NCBI RefSeq assembly: GCF_026230105.1
Contig: NC_079474.1
Span: 21,656,794 to 21,720,793 of the forward strand
Source of the DNA: Diorhabda sublineata
Lineage: Eukaryota; Arthropoda; Insecta; Coleoptera; Chrysomelidae
Reading direction: 5' to 3'
Length of the DNA stretch: 64,000 nt
The notes beneath the pieces are model-generated. The model had not been told where the DNA came from and did not search any database. It saw only the letters and a list, made by a program, of their open reading frames with translations. The position numbers and the translations under genes are program-made. Every line of letters starts with the position of its first letter. The stretch's first letter is position 1. Shown here piece by piece: positions 43,281-53,240 of this stretch.

Positions 43281-43925
43281 TTAACGAATACTTTCTCGCA
43301 TAAAATATACATATTTTTTAAAATATTTATGAAAATAATAACTTTTTAAAATGAGGTATATATGGTAGAGCAAACAAAATTGTCGGCAAGGGTTTTTATA
43401 ATCTGCAATTGATAATCGAAGAACTATAACTGTTAATGGAGTGCACTTAAATAGTTCTTCAGTGCTGTTATTAACAACCCGTGGAAAGTTTGTGAATTCC
43501 TTAATTCTCTCCTTCAGTTGAAGAACCACTCTTTGCGACAAATCATTTATTATGGAACTCGACAAACAATTATGGATATCTCCCAGATATGACACTACTC
43601 TGCCGTATAACTACTATTTTCCTCCGACTGTATCGATTCTATTAATCTACTCAATTGATTCACGTGCTGATGCACTCCTTTTAGAGGCTCTAACATGGAA
43701 AGTGGACCTAATTTTCTAAGTCCGAAAGGACAATTTGGGTACACATATGGGTCAAAGACACAACTGAGAGTAGAAGCAGCTCTTTTGGCCACATCACGGG
43801 CCGGCCTAAAATGGATGAGAGGCTAGCGCTAAGACACTCAAAAGTATTCGAGAGGACATTCTCAACCCATGAATTCTCATTTTTAGGGCCCGGGCTCAAA
43901 GGCTCGATCAGAATCGAATCACAAT
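43281..43925 (-). pseudogene. unrecognised coding remnant
   Basis: Three overlapping minus-strand frames can be followed: LSPGPKNENSWVENVLSNTF then ECLSASLSSILGRPVMWPKE; RAASTLSCVFDPYVYPNCPF then GPLSMLEPLKGVHQHVNQL and SRLIESIQSEENSSYTAE; and after a frame change SYLGDIHNCLSSSIINDLSQ then RVVLQLKERIKEFTNFPRVV. Composition is protein-like and GC is locally higher. It could be a retrocopied host gene, a diverged exon set or a transposon gene; I cannot assign it. At least two frameshifts are needed to connect the pieces. Confidence 0.4.
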
Positions 43926-44689
43926 ATTAATTTTGCTATTTTATGTTCAACTCAGAACAAATATTTTCATGATTTTCATTTGAACTTGTATACTTCGGAT
44001 AAGAAATTATTCACATATTTTAATGAATCGCTCTGCACAAAAATATATATGTTTGATATCTTGTTTCTCTTCATATTTTTCTACTTATTTCCTGGAATAA
44101 ATTTGCTTTATTTCGAGTTTTATGAAAATTTCCAAATACTTTCTACAATAAAAATTTTGTCAACCAAAATTTTTCAGTTTTGAACAAAAACAAATTTATT
44201 CTTAAGTATATATCGCTTCATAAAGTTCAAATTTTTGCGAAAGGCTGACAAAACTGGTAGTTAATTATTAATATAAGCAATATTCCATACATGCCATTCG
44301 TTTTCGTTTCAACCAATTGTCAAACGAGGAAATGAATATAAAGACTATCAACTGCTAATTTATTTATACATCTTCAAACAAACAGAGTAATATATCTAAC
44401 ATTTTGAAATGAACGTCTATTTTCTATAAGTGCATGAGTGCATGAATAAATGTTATCCATGAGAATATATAATTAATATACTGGATTGTTGAGATAAATT
44501 GAAGCCTAAATTCTAGTGATGAAGACTACGAATTTTATATTGAACACACTCTCTACCTTTAATCTCGAATTCGACAATCTTAACGAGTGGATGTGTTCGA
44601 GTATTTGTGATTTTGCAGCAAGCGGATTTCATTTGGATAAGTATTTCCTGTTTATTAATATTTTTGACATCATTATAGTTCAACCGAAA
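43926..44689. other. A+T-rich DNA, nothing recognised
   Basis: Open frames at 43980-44183 and 44516-44698 have no family resemblance. Confidence 0.4.
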
Positions 44690-45400
44690 AACGTTTAGAA
44701 GAATCTGGTATTATTACGGAACAGGCCAAAAAAGACGAAACATTTAATCTTATAGATTTAGAAAATCGTTACAGACCAGGCGATAAAGGCCCTTATTTTT
44801 TTGTGGAACATAAAGAAAAAAACATAGGTAAGTTATTCTCTATTAAAATAGACCATTACCTTCTTATGGACAACGTTTTGAAGAAAGAGGATGATGAGAA
44901 ATGTACAAGGATTGTAAAAAAACGTGAAACAGCTTTGAAAAACTATAGAACCTATTCCAACTACAGTTACTGTCTAATATATCAAAATGTAGCTGCACGA
45001 GCGAAACGTTTATTCAAAAATAAACAGCGTGATAGTTGGATTAACTTTCTAAATAAAATGAATAAAAATACTCCTCCTTTAACAGAAATTTGGAAGTTTG
45101 TCAAAAGGCTTAATAATAAAAGCTTCCAGTGTCCAAAAAAACCAATTCCAAGAACTTCTAGATAATATTCTAAATAAAATGCTCCTCCATCTGCTCAAAT
45201 TTTAAGGTGAAAACATTAGACAAACATGAAGACGAATTGCTTTTACTATTCAAGAGCTGGATTTAGTAATTAAAAAAAAATCTTAACACTCTCATACAAA
45301 ATAATTCATAATTTATCAAGCAAGTCCGCAAAATTTTTCTTATTGCTATTATTCAATGACTGGTGGAGGAATCAAAAGTACTTTGATTGCTTTACAAACA
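44690..45400 (+). mobile_element. LINE C, 5' part (ORF1 start fused to post-endonuclease linker)
   Basis: SGIITEQAKKDETFNLIDLE, NRYRPGDKGPYFFVEHKEKN and IGKLFSIKIDHYLL resemble the start of a LINE ORF1 product (YLPGDKGPY.V.VEHK.KNIG). At about 44860 the frame passes directly into KCTRIVKKRETALKNYRTYS, NVAARAKRLFKNKQRDSWIN and NKNTPPLTEIWKFVKRLNN, the ORF2 linker between endonuclease and RT. The rest of ORF1 and all of the endonuclease are deleted. The beginning of RT follows, frame-broken, until an unrelated LINE cuts in near 45400. Confidence 0.7.
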
Positions 45401-46055
45401 TTGTAGTTTGTCATCCTCTCTCTCGAATATCCTTCTCGATACCTTCTCTCCAATTAATCTTGGTCTTCCTCTTTTACTTCTTCCTTGTGGTGCCCAATTT
45501 AAAATTTGTTTGGGTATGCGGTCTTCAGGCATTGTTTGGACATGTCCGTACCATCTTAACTGATTCACCCTAATGTCTTCCGTAATCGTGTGTTGCACCT
45601 TCATGATCTCCCTGATTCTGTCGTTTCTTATTTTTTCCAGTCTTGATATTCCTGCCGCGCGTCTCCAATAATCCATTTCTGTGGCTTCAAGCATTTTGAC
45701 TGTTTTTTCTTTTAGAGGCCAGATTTCGCTACTATATGTTGTTATACTTTTTATTATGGTATTGTATATTCGATGTTTGTTTTCCTTGGATATTTGTTTG
45801 TCCCACAATACACTATTTAGTTGTCTTATCGCTTGTCTTCCTTGGTTATTTCTTTGTGCTATTGCTTCATCTAATCTTCCATCGTTAGTGATGATAATGC
45901 CTGGGTATTTGTATTTTGTACAATGACTTATTTTTTGTTGTGTTTCTTCAAGTATTAAATTTTGTTGTTCTCCTCCAATATACATATATTCCGTTTTACT
46001 AAAATTTACTTCTAGACCCCATTTCCTGTATTCTTCTACAATTAATGCACACTTT
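45392..46055 (-). mobile_element. LINE D, RT C-terminal part inserted in LINE C
   Basis: A single open minus-strand frame of over 200 codons reads INLQTKCALIVEEYRKWGLE, VNFSKTEYMYIGGEQQNLIL, AIRQLNSVLWDKQISKENKH, RIYNTIIKSITTYSSEIWPL, and QLRWYGHVQTMPEDRIPKQI then NWAPQGRSKRGRPRLIG. These are the thumb and C-terminal blocks of an insect LINE ORF2 (LRW.GHV.RM...R.PK; GRRKRGRPR). The YADD box and all upstream domains are missing, so this is a 5'-truncated copy ending in CL and a stop near 45392. The frame is otherwise intact, which suggests a more recent insertion than LINE C. Confidence 0.85.
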
Positions 46056-46377
46056 GTTTGTAGATTTATCAGAGGTAGTGGATCTAAATATTTTAACAAA
46101 TAAAATGGAGAAAATTGGATTTAATAAAACGGTTTGTGCGAATATTATAAATCTTTTTCATATGAGAAAAATATTTTTACGTGATAATAAAAACGTATTA
46201 CATGGTCCACATACAGCATATAACGGCTTACCTCGGGGATCTAATCTGAGCCCTACCTTATTAAACATTTACACTGCAGATCTGTACAGGTTAGTATATG
46301 GCACATTCAATATGATTCAATACGCGGATGATTTATTTTTCTACTTCACCCATGATTCTTATGAGCAATGCCTAGAA
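46056..46377 (+). mobile_element. LINE C, RT core up to the hAT insertion
   Basis: FVDLSEVVDLNILTNKMEKI is the RT A motif (LDLSEAFD with changes), followed by IFLRDNKNVLHGPHTAYNGL, PRGSNLSPTLLNIYTADLYR (PQGS-x-LSP in relatives) and NMIQYADDLFFYFTHDS, an intact YADD box at about 46318-46332. The frame ends with EQCLE at the hAT element's target site and continues in frame beyond it at 48920. Confidence 0.9.
46370..46377. repeat. 8 bp hAT target duplication, left
   Basis: GCCTAGAA here and GTCTAGAA at 48912-48919 flank the hAT element; one C/T difference has accumulated. Eight base pairs is the hAT standard. Confidence 0.88.
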
Positions 46378-46639
46378 CAGGGGTGCTCAAATAGTCGATC
46401 GCGAGTGCTTTTTGAGTAGATCTCGAGAAGAAAAAAATTTTTAATAAGTAGGTAGGTAACTAAACAAAAAAAATGTATTACGTAATAAAATAACACTGTT
46501 TGCGGCAAAAGGCGGCTTTATCAAAGGAACGCGCGGCACTTGTCAAAGAAAAGCCGCGCGTTGTTTCTAGACTAGACTGTACTGTCTAGTTTCGGGCGAC
46601 GCGTTTGACGGAACCATTCGAGACTTTCTTTCACGCCGA

Positions 46640-46646
46640 TATAAAT
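46640..46646 (+). promoter_or_regulatory. TATA box of the hAT transposase gene
   Basis: TATAAAT lies 31 bases before TCATTC, an arthropod initiator match with A at 46671, and 95 bases before the transposase ATG. Spacing is canonical for an RNA polymerase II core promoter. Confidence 0.55.
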
Positions 46647-46734
46647 GTTGCGCATGCATGAATTGGAGTCATTCTGAATTGTAACTTGATAGCGATACTA
46701 CGTCGATACAAAGTTTATTATTAAATAGTGAAAA

Positions 46735-48589
46735 ATGACTACAGTGAAGAAATCTAAAACGTATCATTTTAATAAGAATTGGGAGGAAGAATTTTTCTTT
46801 TATATGGTGAAGGATAAGTGCATTTGTGTTATTTGTCGTGCGTCAGCTGCAATACCTAAGCGTAATAATTTAGAGAGGCATCATAAAATGGTTCATAAAA
46901 ACTATCAAAAGGATTTTCCGCCACAGAGTGAATTGAGAAAACGACAAGTAAGTAATTTTATATCTTATCTATAAAAAGAACAAACAATGTTCACAAGACC
47001 AGCCAAACAATCAAAAGCTGCTACGATCGCGTCATTTAAAATATCTCATATATTGGCGAAACACAAGAAACCATTCGAAGATGGATCGGTGGTGAAGGAA
47101 GCATTTATTGAAGCGGGTTAGACTTTATTTGGAGATTTTAAAAATAAAACAGAAATCATGTCTGCTATTAGAGAACTTCAGTTATCTCGTCCGACTGTCA
47201 CAAGGCGTATTGAAGTCATGAGTCAGGACCCATCGCAGATAAACTAAAACATGCTATCATGGAATGTACATACTTTTCTTTACAGTTCGACGAATCCACC
47301 GATATTACAGACACTGCCCAGCTGTGTATTTTTATTCGGATGGTATTCAATGACATGTCGGCTAAGGAAGAATTTTTGACAATCATTCCTCTGAAGGGGA
47401 AGACCCGTGGCGAAGATATATATGAAGTTTTCTTTAATTTTGTAAAAAACTACGAGCTACCAATATATAAATTAGTGTGCATTACAACCGATGGAGCACC
47501 AGCAATGACTGGAAACAAAAACGGTTTTGTGGCATTGTGTCGAGCTAATGAAGAATTCCCTTCATTTTTTTCATTCCATTGCATTATACATCAACAAGTT
47601 TTGTGTTCCAAAGTTTTAAACAAGGAGGAAATTATGGGCATTGCCACAAAAATTGTGAATTCCATCCGTGCACGTAGCTTGCAACGGCCGGCGGCTCTTT
47701 CAGTTGCAGTTGGAAGATAGGGAGTCAGCTGAACACACTGATTTAGTTCTTCACACAGACGTCAGGTGGTTGAGTCGCGGAAAGTTCCTACAAAGGTTTC
47801 AAGAATTATTGCCCCAAATAACAGCTTTTCTAGACGAAAGAGGTGATGACACTCAGATTTTGAAAAACGAAAAATGGCTGACTGATTTGGCATTTTTGAC
47901 TGACATCACAATGCACTTAAGCATCGTTAACTTGGAGCTTCAAGGTAAAGGAAAAACTATTATTGAGATGATTAGCGCCGTAAACGCATTCAAAAGTAAA
48001 TTGCAACTTATGATAGATCAACTGAAAAGAAAGGATCTGAAACATTTGCCGTCTTTGAAAGCAAGGATTCCTCAGTTTAATTATGATACGTATGAGGCTG
48101 AATTATCAAATATTTTGGGACAATTCGAAATGCGTTTTTATGATTGCAGTAAATTGGAGCATCATATAGCATCATTTATGAGTTATCCTTTTTCATGTAA
48201 AAACATTGAGGAATTAGCTACTGAAATAGCAAGTCAGTTTAATATGAACTCATGTTATGTTGAAAATGAGTTGGTGCAGATTATATCAGATATACATCTC
48301 AAAGCTACAGCATCTGATACAAATTTCTGGTGTTTTATATCTGAAGATAAATATCCGAATCTAAGGCAAATCGCCCTTCAACTGACTGATGGCATTGTTT
48401 GGGTCAACTTACTTGTGCGAGTCTGCATTTTCTGAAATGAAGATAATTAAGTCAAAATATCGCAATCGACTAACTGACGATCATATGTCATCATGCTTGC
48501 GATTAGAACTCAGTGGTTACGTAACATCTTATGAAAAGTATGCTGAGGACATGCAGTGCCACGCTTCAACATCCAAAGCCACTCTTTAG
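46735..48589 (+). pseudogene. hAT transposase (BED finger, SPIN/GTF2IRD2-like), five lesions
   Basis: MTTVKKSKTYHFNKNWEEEF begins the protein; CVICRASAAIPKRNNLERHH is the BED-type zinc finger (C-x2-C...H-x4/5-H) that binds the ends. FSLQFDESTDITDTAQLCIF holds the first catalytic Asp, LVCITTDGAPAMTGNKNGFV the second, and FGSTYLCESAFSEMKIIKSK with CES the Glu, inside the C-terminal dimerisation helix set. The product type is the hAT group from which vertebrate ZBED and GTF2IRD2 genes derive. Lesions: stop at 46972-46974, stop at 47119-47121, and frameshifts near 47230, 47690 and 48385. All catalytic residues remain, so decay is recent. Confidence 0.92.
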
Positions 48590-48769
48590 TTAGGTTTAAG
48601 ACCATATGTAACTCTTTTGTTTTGTAACAACCAATAAACTCGCAATTTTGAATAACTATGAGTTTTTTCATTGATATTGTAGAGAAGATCCTAACTAAAC
48701 CTAACCCAAACCTTGACTAAAATAATGTACCTATATTGTGCAGAAAGCTAATATCTATATATGCTACGG

Positions 48770-48797
48770 TACACCCTACCTAGGTAGGTAGGGTGTA
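48770..48797. repeat. 13 bp perfect foldback in the hAT 3' end
   Basis: TACACCCTACCTA is followed, after GG, by its exact complement TAGGTAGGGTGTA. It lies about 115 bases inside the right terminus, after the transposase gene. It may be a subterminal transposase site or a hairpin in the transcript's 3' end. Confidence 0.85.
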
Positions 48798-48911
48798 TCG
48801 AGTATGTACGACAATCCTGCATCACACATACTTGCAGCCTCTCAGAGTCGATCGTAAGTAGTCTAAAAATATTGAGGTAGATCGCCAGCAGTTCAAGTTT
48901 GAGCACCCCTG

Positions 48912-49317
48912 GTCTAGAAGATCTGAGAGAATGTATGCAGCTACTAATAACTTGATTCAATGATCTGGGATTCATTGTTTCCCAGGATAAGACTTCACTC
49001 AACATCGAGTTAGAACTCCTAGAGCTCCTTTCCTGGCTGATTTCACGATTCCATTCGTCGACGAATTCAAATATCCAGGCATTGTCTTAGATAAAAAATT
49101 ACTATGGACGAACCACATCAATTATATTAAAAAAAATAGTTTCCAAAAGAAAATGGGGAGCAGATGCGAACGTTGCATATACATTCTATAAGGCTTACAT
49201 TCGTTCCATATTGGACATCTAAAACAAATATTTTAAGGATTGACCGTATTCAATTTAAAGCACTAAATCATCTCCTAACCAAGCAGTTTTTGCAGAAATT
49301 CAAGAACCGCCATTAAA
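48912..49317 (+). mobile_element. LINE C, RT C-terminal part after the hAT insertion
   Basis: Beginning with the target duplication GTCTAGAA (48912-48919), the frame resumes LEDLRECMQLLIT, then FNDLGFIVSQDKTSLN and, with frame changes, YPGIVLDKKLLWTNHINYIK, GADANVAYTFYKAYIRSILD and AEIQEPPLNI. These are the RT thumb blocks (YLGI.LD..L.W..HI; Y.A.IRS.LDYG). Coding text ends at 49317, exactly where the poly-A end of LINE B begins on the other strand, so the LINE C gene is again cut short. Confidence 0.85.
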
Positions 49318-49416
49318 TATTTTTTTTTATTACAAAATTCGCATCAACCGTATACTGGTTATTGGCGATTTAGTCAAGATTAAGTATTTTATCTATGAAT
49401 ATTTGTTAAATTAAAT

Positions 49417-52400
49417 TTATGATAGAGATAAAGAAAGGTAATTTTTAAGGCAAGTAATATTGTATTTTGGTCCTAAAATTTCACGTATTGTTCCGAGTGG
49501 TAGATTTGATGATGATCTCTCTGAGTTAAGAGATAAACATTCTGCGATTATGTGTTTTATAGTCAATTTGCTATTGCGGTTGCTACATTTTAGTTCAGGT
49601 TTCGCATCAAATAAGTAGCTATGCGTCAATCGCGTATAGTCTAGACGTAGACGTGTTAGAATAACTTCATCTCTGTGATTTTTCGGTAGTATTGACCTCG
49701 GTTTTACCGAGTCTTTCACTTCACGAAGTTTATGTGTGGATGTTGACCATTTGTTCTCCCATTCATTAAACACTTTACGCTTTAGGATTGTTTTAATATC
49801 GGCAGTAATTAAAAAGTTCACGCACTATCACTAATTACAGCTTCCTTAGCGGTCAGGTCTGCCTCTTCGTTTCCTTTTATTCCAATGTGTGAGGGGATCC
49901 AACAGAATACTATTTTGTAGTTGTTGTCTTGTATGTATCGCAGTTGTTGCTTGATTTTGATTACTAATGGATTTGTGGTGTGAATTTTTTGAAGACTTTA
50001 GATTTAGCTAAGAGAGTCTGTGAGTATGACATGATTAGGCTCGTTTGATGAAGCGGCGAAGTGGGTAGCTCGATATATTGCATATAATTCAGCATAGAAA
50101 GTGGATAGGGTTTGAGGAGCTTTTATCATATATTTGGAGATGGGTAATGAATTTGGTGCTTTCTATTGTCCATGGTGGAGTTTGAGTAGATTCGATAGGA
50201 AGTCATTCAGGAATAGAGAAATTTAATTCGCTTAGATATGATCGAATTCTAGCATAGAAAGGTTTGGGGGTTCTGAGTTTATTTGAAAAAAGATTTGGGA
50301 ACTTTGGAGGGTCGGATTGGATTTTAGTTTGGCTGTATATGTAAGGCTCAAATATATTCTTCTGTCTCCCAAGGATGGTTTCCCTGATCCGCACTACAGA
50401 CTTTCCACAGGTGTTGTTTTGAATGCACCTGTTATCAAACGTAAGACTGAGTTGTGAAAGCTGTCAAGTTTTTTCAGAAGCGATTTGTTTGCTGTTGAAT
50501 ATACAATTGATCCATAATCCAGTTTTAATCGAATAAGTGTTCGGTACAATGTTAGTAATGTTTGTCGATCTGCACCCCATTCTTTGTTCGTTGGTGTTTT
50601 CAGTAAGTTCAGTCGTTTGTTGCAAGCTAGGAGAAGATTTCTAATATGATAGTTCTAGCTTAGTGTGTGGTCGAATAGTATTCTGAGAAATTTTATTGAT
50701 GTTACCATTTTTATGTCTTCATTATAAAGTTTCAATACCGGTACGTTTGGTATGTTCTTTTGTCTTGAGAAAAGAATATAGCGAGTCTTTGTAGTTGGAA
50801 AAGTAAAACCAGTTTGTTGTGACTACAGCTCTAAGTTATGGATAAAAGCCTGACTTTGTGAGAAGAGGTTTTTAATATTTTTTCCTTTACAGTAAACAAC
50901 TAAATCATCTGCGTATAGTCGAGCTTTTACTGGCAACTTTAAGTTTTTCAGGATGTCGTTGATTGCGATGATAAAGAGTTTGGGACTTATGATTGATCCT
51001 TGGGGTATACCATTATTAAAATATGTTTTTTCGGAGGTCGTGCCGTTGGTTTTAACTTTAAATGTTCGATTTCTCAGGAACTTTTTGATAAAATCCAGGC
51101 AGTAACCATGTATGTTGAATTTGTATAATTTTTTATGATATAATCATGCCTTGCAGTGTCAAAAGCTCGGTTAATGTCAAAGAAAATAGCTATACATCTG
51201 TTTTTTAGGCCAAATGCTTCGTTGATTTCACTTTCCAAGTCTATTATGTTATCCAGGGCTGATCTATGTTGTCTAAATCCTCTTAGTTCCGGTATAATAA
51301 GGTTTCTTTTTTCTAGAGTCCAGAGCAGTCTGTTGTTTATAATTTCTTCCATTAGTTTGCACCTGTGAGTGATACAGGTCTATAGGATTCAGGATGGGTT
51401 CTAATGGTTTCTGGTTTCAGTTTAGGAATTATTATGTATTCACGCCACTTTTCAGGAAAGTTATGCTGCAGCCAGATGGTATTGAACAGGTTAAGGATGT
51501 ATTCGTGAGCAATTAAGGGGAGATGTTTCAAGAAGACAACTGTTATTTCATCTGGTCCTGGTGACGTTTCTTTCAGGCTTGAAAGAGCTTCATCATATTC
51601 TTGGGTTGTAATGGGTAAATTGATGAGTGTAGGTGGTTTTTGTAGGTGGTATTGAGACTATTTTGGAGTTATCTGTGGTTGTGCGTCCGTCTTTCTCTAG
51701 CATTTGTATATTATGGTGCTTATGAAGTCCTGATATTTTTCTCACTCTTTCCCATATCTCCGTCATGAGAGTTTCAGAATTTATTGTAGAGACGTATTCT
51801 GTCCAGGATTTGCGTTTAGCAGTTTTTATTGTATGTCTAGCTCCGGCTCAGGTTTTCAAGAATTCGATTTTGTCTGTATTGTGTCTTTTATATCTATTGA
51901 AAGCTTTTTTGTTGCTCTTTTCTAAAGCTTCGTCTATATCTGTTGAAATTGTGTAAGTTGTCAAACTTTTTGAGATAATTGTTTCGAAAAGAGTCCAGCC
52001 TGCTTTTTTTAAGTTCCATTTTGGATATAAGTCGTGATTGTAATTTGGTTTTCTATTGTTATGAATGACAATTGGATAGTGGTCAATGTTGTAGGTATGG
52101 TCCAGCCGATCCCAGGAAAGAGCTGGAGTCGAAGTTGGGTCACAGATAGTGAGGTCAATACATGAACCTTGTCCTGATTGTATGTTAAATCTAGTTGGCT
52201 TCCCATCATTTAAGATGGAGAGATTTGCGTCATCAAGAATATCTCCTAGTAAGCGACCTCTATGGTTAATTGATGTGGATCCCCACATGGTGTTATGGGC
52301 ATTGAAGTCTCCGACTATTATTCTAGGTTGAGGAATTTGTTCCAATAATTCATTTAATTCTTTAGCATCTACTTGATATGCTGGAAGGATATATACATTG

Positions 52401-52669
52401 CAGATATTTACTTTTGATTAGTGTATAGTTCGATAGCTACGGCTTGTAAGTATCGTTATTATTGCTACTCCTCCGCTAGCTATTTCAGTATTTATTCGGT
52501 TCTTGTAGAAGCTGTTAAATTGCCTGAGCGGTTCGTTGTTATTGTATTTGAAATTGGTTTCTTGAAGACAAATAACTTCACATTTCTGTTTGGATAGGAT
52601 GGTTTGCAACATTGGTAAGTTGTTATAAAAGCCATTGATGTTCCATTGTAGTATAGATGTAAAGTCCAT
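49417..52669 (-). pseudogene. LINE B ORF2 (endonuclease, RT, RNase H)
   Basis: MDFTSILQWNINGFYNNLPM starts the endonuclease at 52669; ICLQETNF and, after a frameshift, RIIVGDFNAHNTMWGS and NIDHYPIVIHN complete it. RT follows in broken frames: RGFRQHRSALDNIIDLESEI, FFDINRAFDTARHD (A motif), GIPQGSIISPKLF and LYADDLVVYCKGKN with an intact YADD near 50905-50920. RNase H has ILTDSLS and CWIPSHIGIKGNEEADLT (His and Asp). CSNRNSKLTIKHIIAEC is the terminal Cys motif before the stop at 49419-49417. At least six frameshifts or stops are spread along it. Confidence 0.88.
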
Positions 52670-52790
52670 GAGAATGCGGGGAGAAAAATAGAAGAAAAGG
52701 AAAAAAATATTAAAGTAAATTATTGGTTCAGTTAGTTAATGCTTGTTTGAGATGATTCACTCAGATGAACCGTAGACATTTTCAAAAAGT

Positions 52791-53240
52791 TCAGATATCT
52801 GGTTGTGGTCCAATATGAAAGGACGATTGTTCTGAAATGACTTTTCTATTTGTTTCCATGAGAATTTCTGTAGAGATGTCTGGTTTATTTTTAGGCTTTT
52901 TACTTGGCCTATTTGGTTTGAGGAAAGAAGGTTTCTTAGGGTTCTCTGGTTTAATTCCTTCTGTTTGAGGGGACAGCGTAATTATTTGCTCGTAGTTGCG
53001 TTTAGTGCTGTTTTGCGGAATTTCTTTTATGTTTATAGGGGGTAATTCTGGGAGTAAGGTGTTATAGCGGTTTCTGATGGGATCTTGGTGTGTTTGGGGT
53101 TCTTCATAAGTTTGTAATTGGGGGTTTTTACAGTTTGCTGCAGTATGACCTGGTTTTTTGCAAGTAAAACATATTAGACGGTCTTGGGATATGTGAATTC
53201 TGTAGCTGGTGTTCTCGTGTGTAATCATTAGACAGTCGGG
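52791..53240 (-). pseudogene. LINE B ORF1 remnant with zinc knuckle
   Basis: MITHENTSYRIHISQDRLIC leads into CFTCKKPGHTAANC, a C-x2-C-x4-H-x4-C knuckle equivalent to CFLCKQSGHTADSC of LINE A. A Pro/Lys-rich tail follows (KPENPKKPSFLKPNRPSKKP) to a stop at 52793-52791. The N-terminal half is missing because the element is 5' truncated. Confidence 0.85.

Larger units (their letters stand above)
46378..48911 (+). mobile_element. hAT DNA transposon, 2,534 bp, complete ends
   Basis: The element begins CAGGGGTGCTCAAA and ends TTTGAGCACCCCTG, a 14 bp perfect terminal inverted repeat with the hAT-type CAGG start. Eight-base target duplications flank it. Inside are a TATA-type promoter, a nearly complete transposase gene with five lesions (46735-48589), a 10 bp perfect inverted repeat (46528-46537 with 46553-46562) near the left end and a 13 bp foldback (48770-48797) near the right end. 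It sits in the RT gene of LINE C. All ends are intact, so it could still move if a related transposase were supplied. Confidence 0.93.
49318..53240 (-). mobile_element. LINE B, nearly complete I-group element, 5' truncated
   Basis: The element reads from about 53240 (inside ORF1) down to a poly-A seen as T8 at 49321-49328. It holds an ORF1 remnant with zinc knuckle and an ORF2 with endonuclease, RT, RNase H and terminal Cys motif, the order and domains of I/R1/LOA-type LINEs. It is related to LINE A at 16298-19402 but not identical, and unlike A keeps its RT. The 5' end is truncated in mid-ORF1, as usual for target-primed insertions. It abuts LINE C tail to tail at 49317/49318. Confidence 0.9.
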
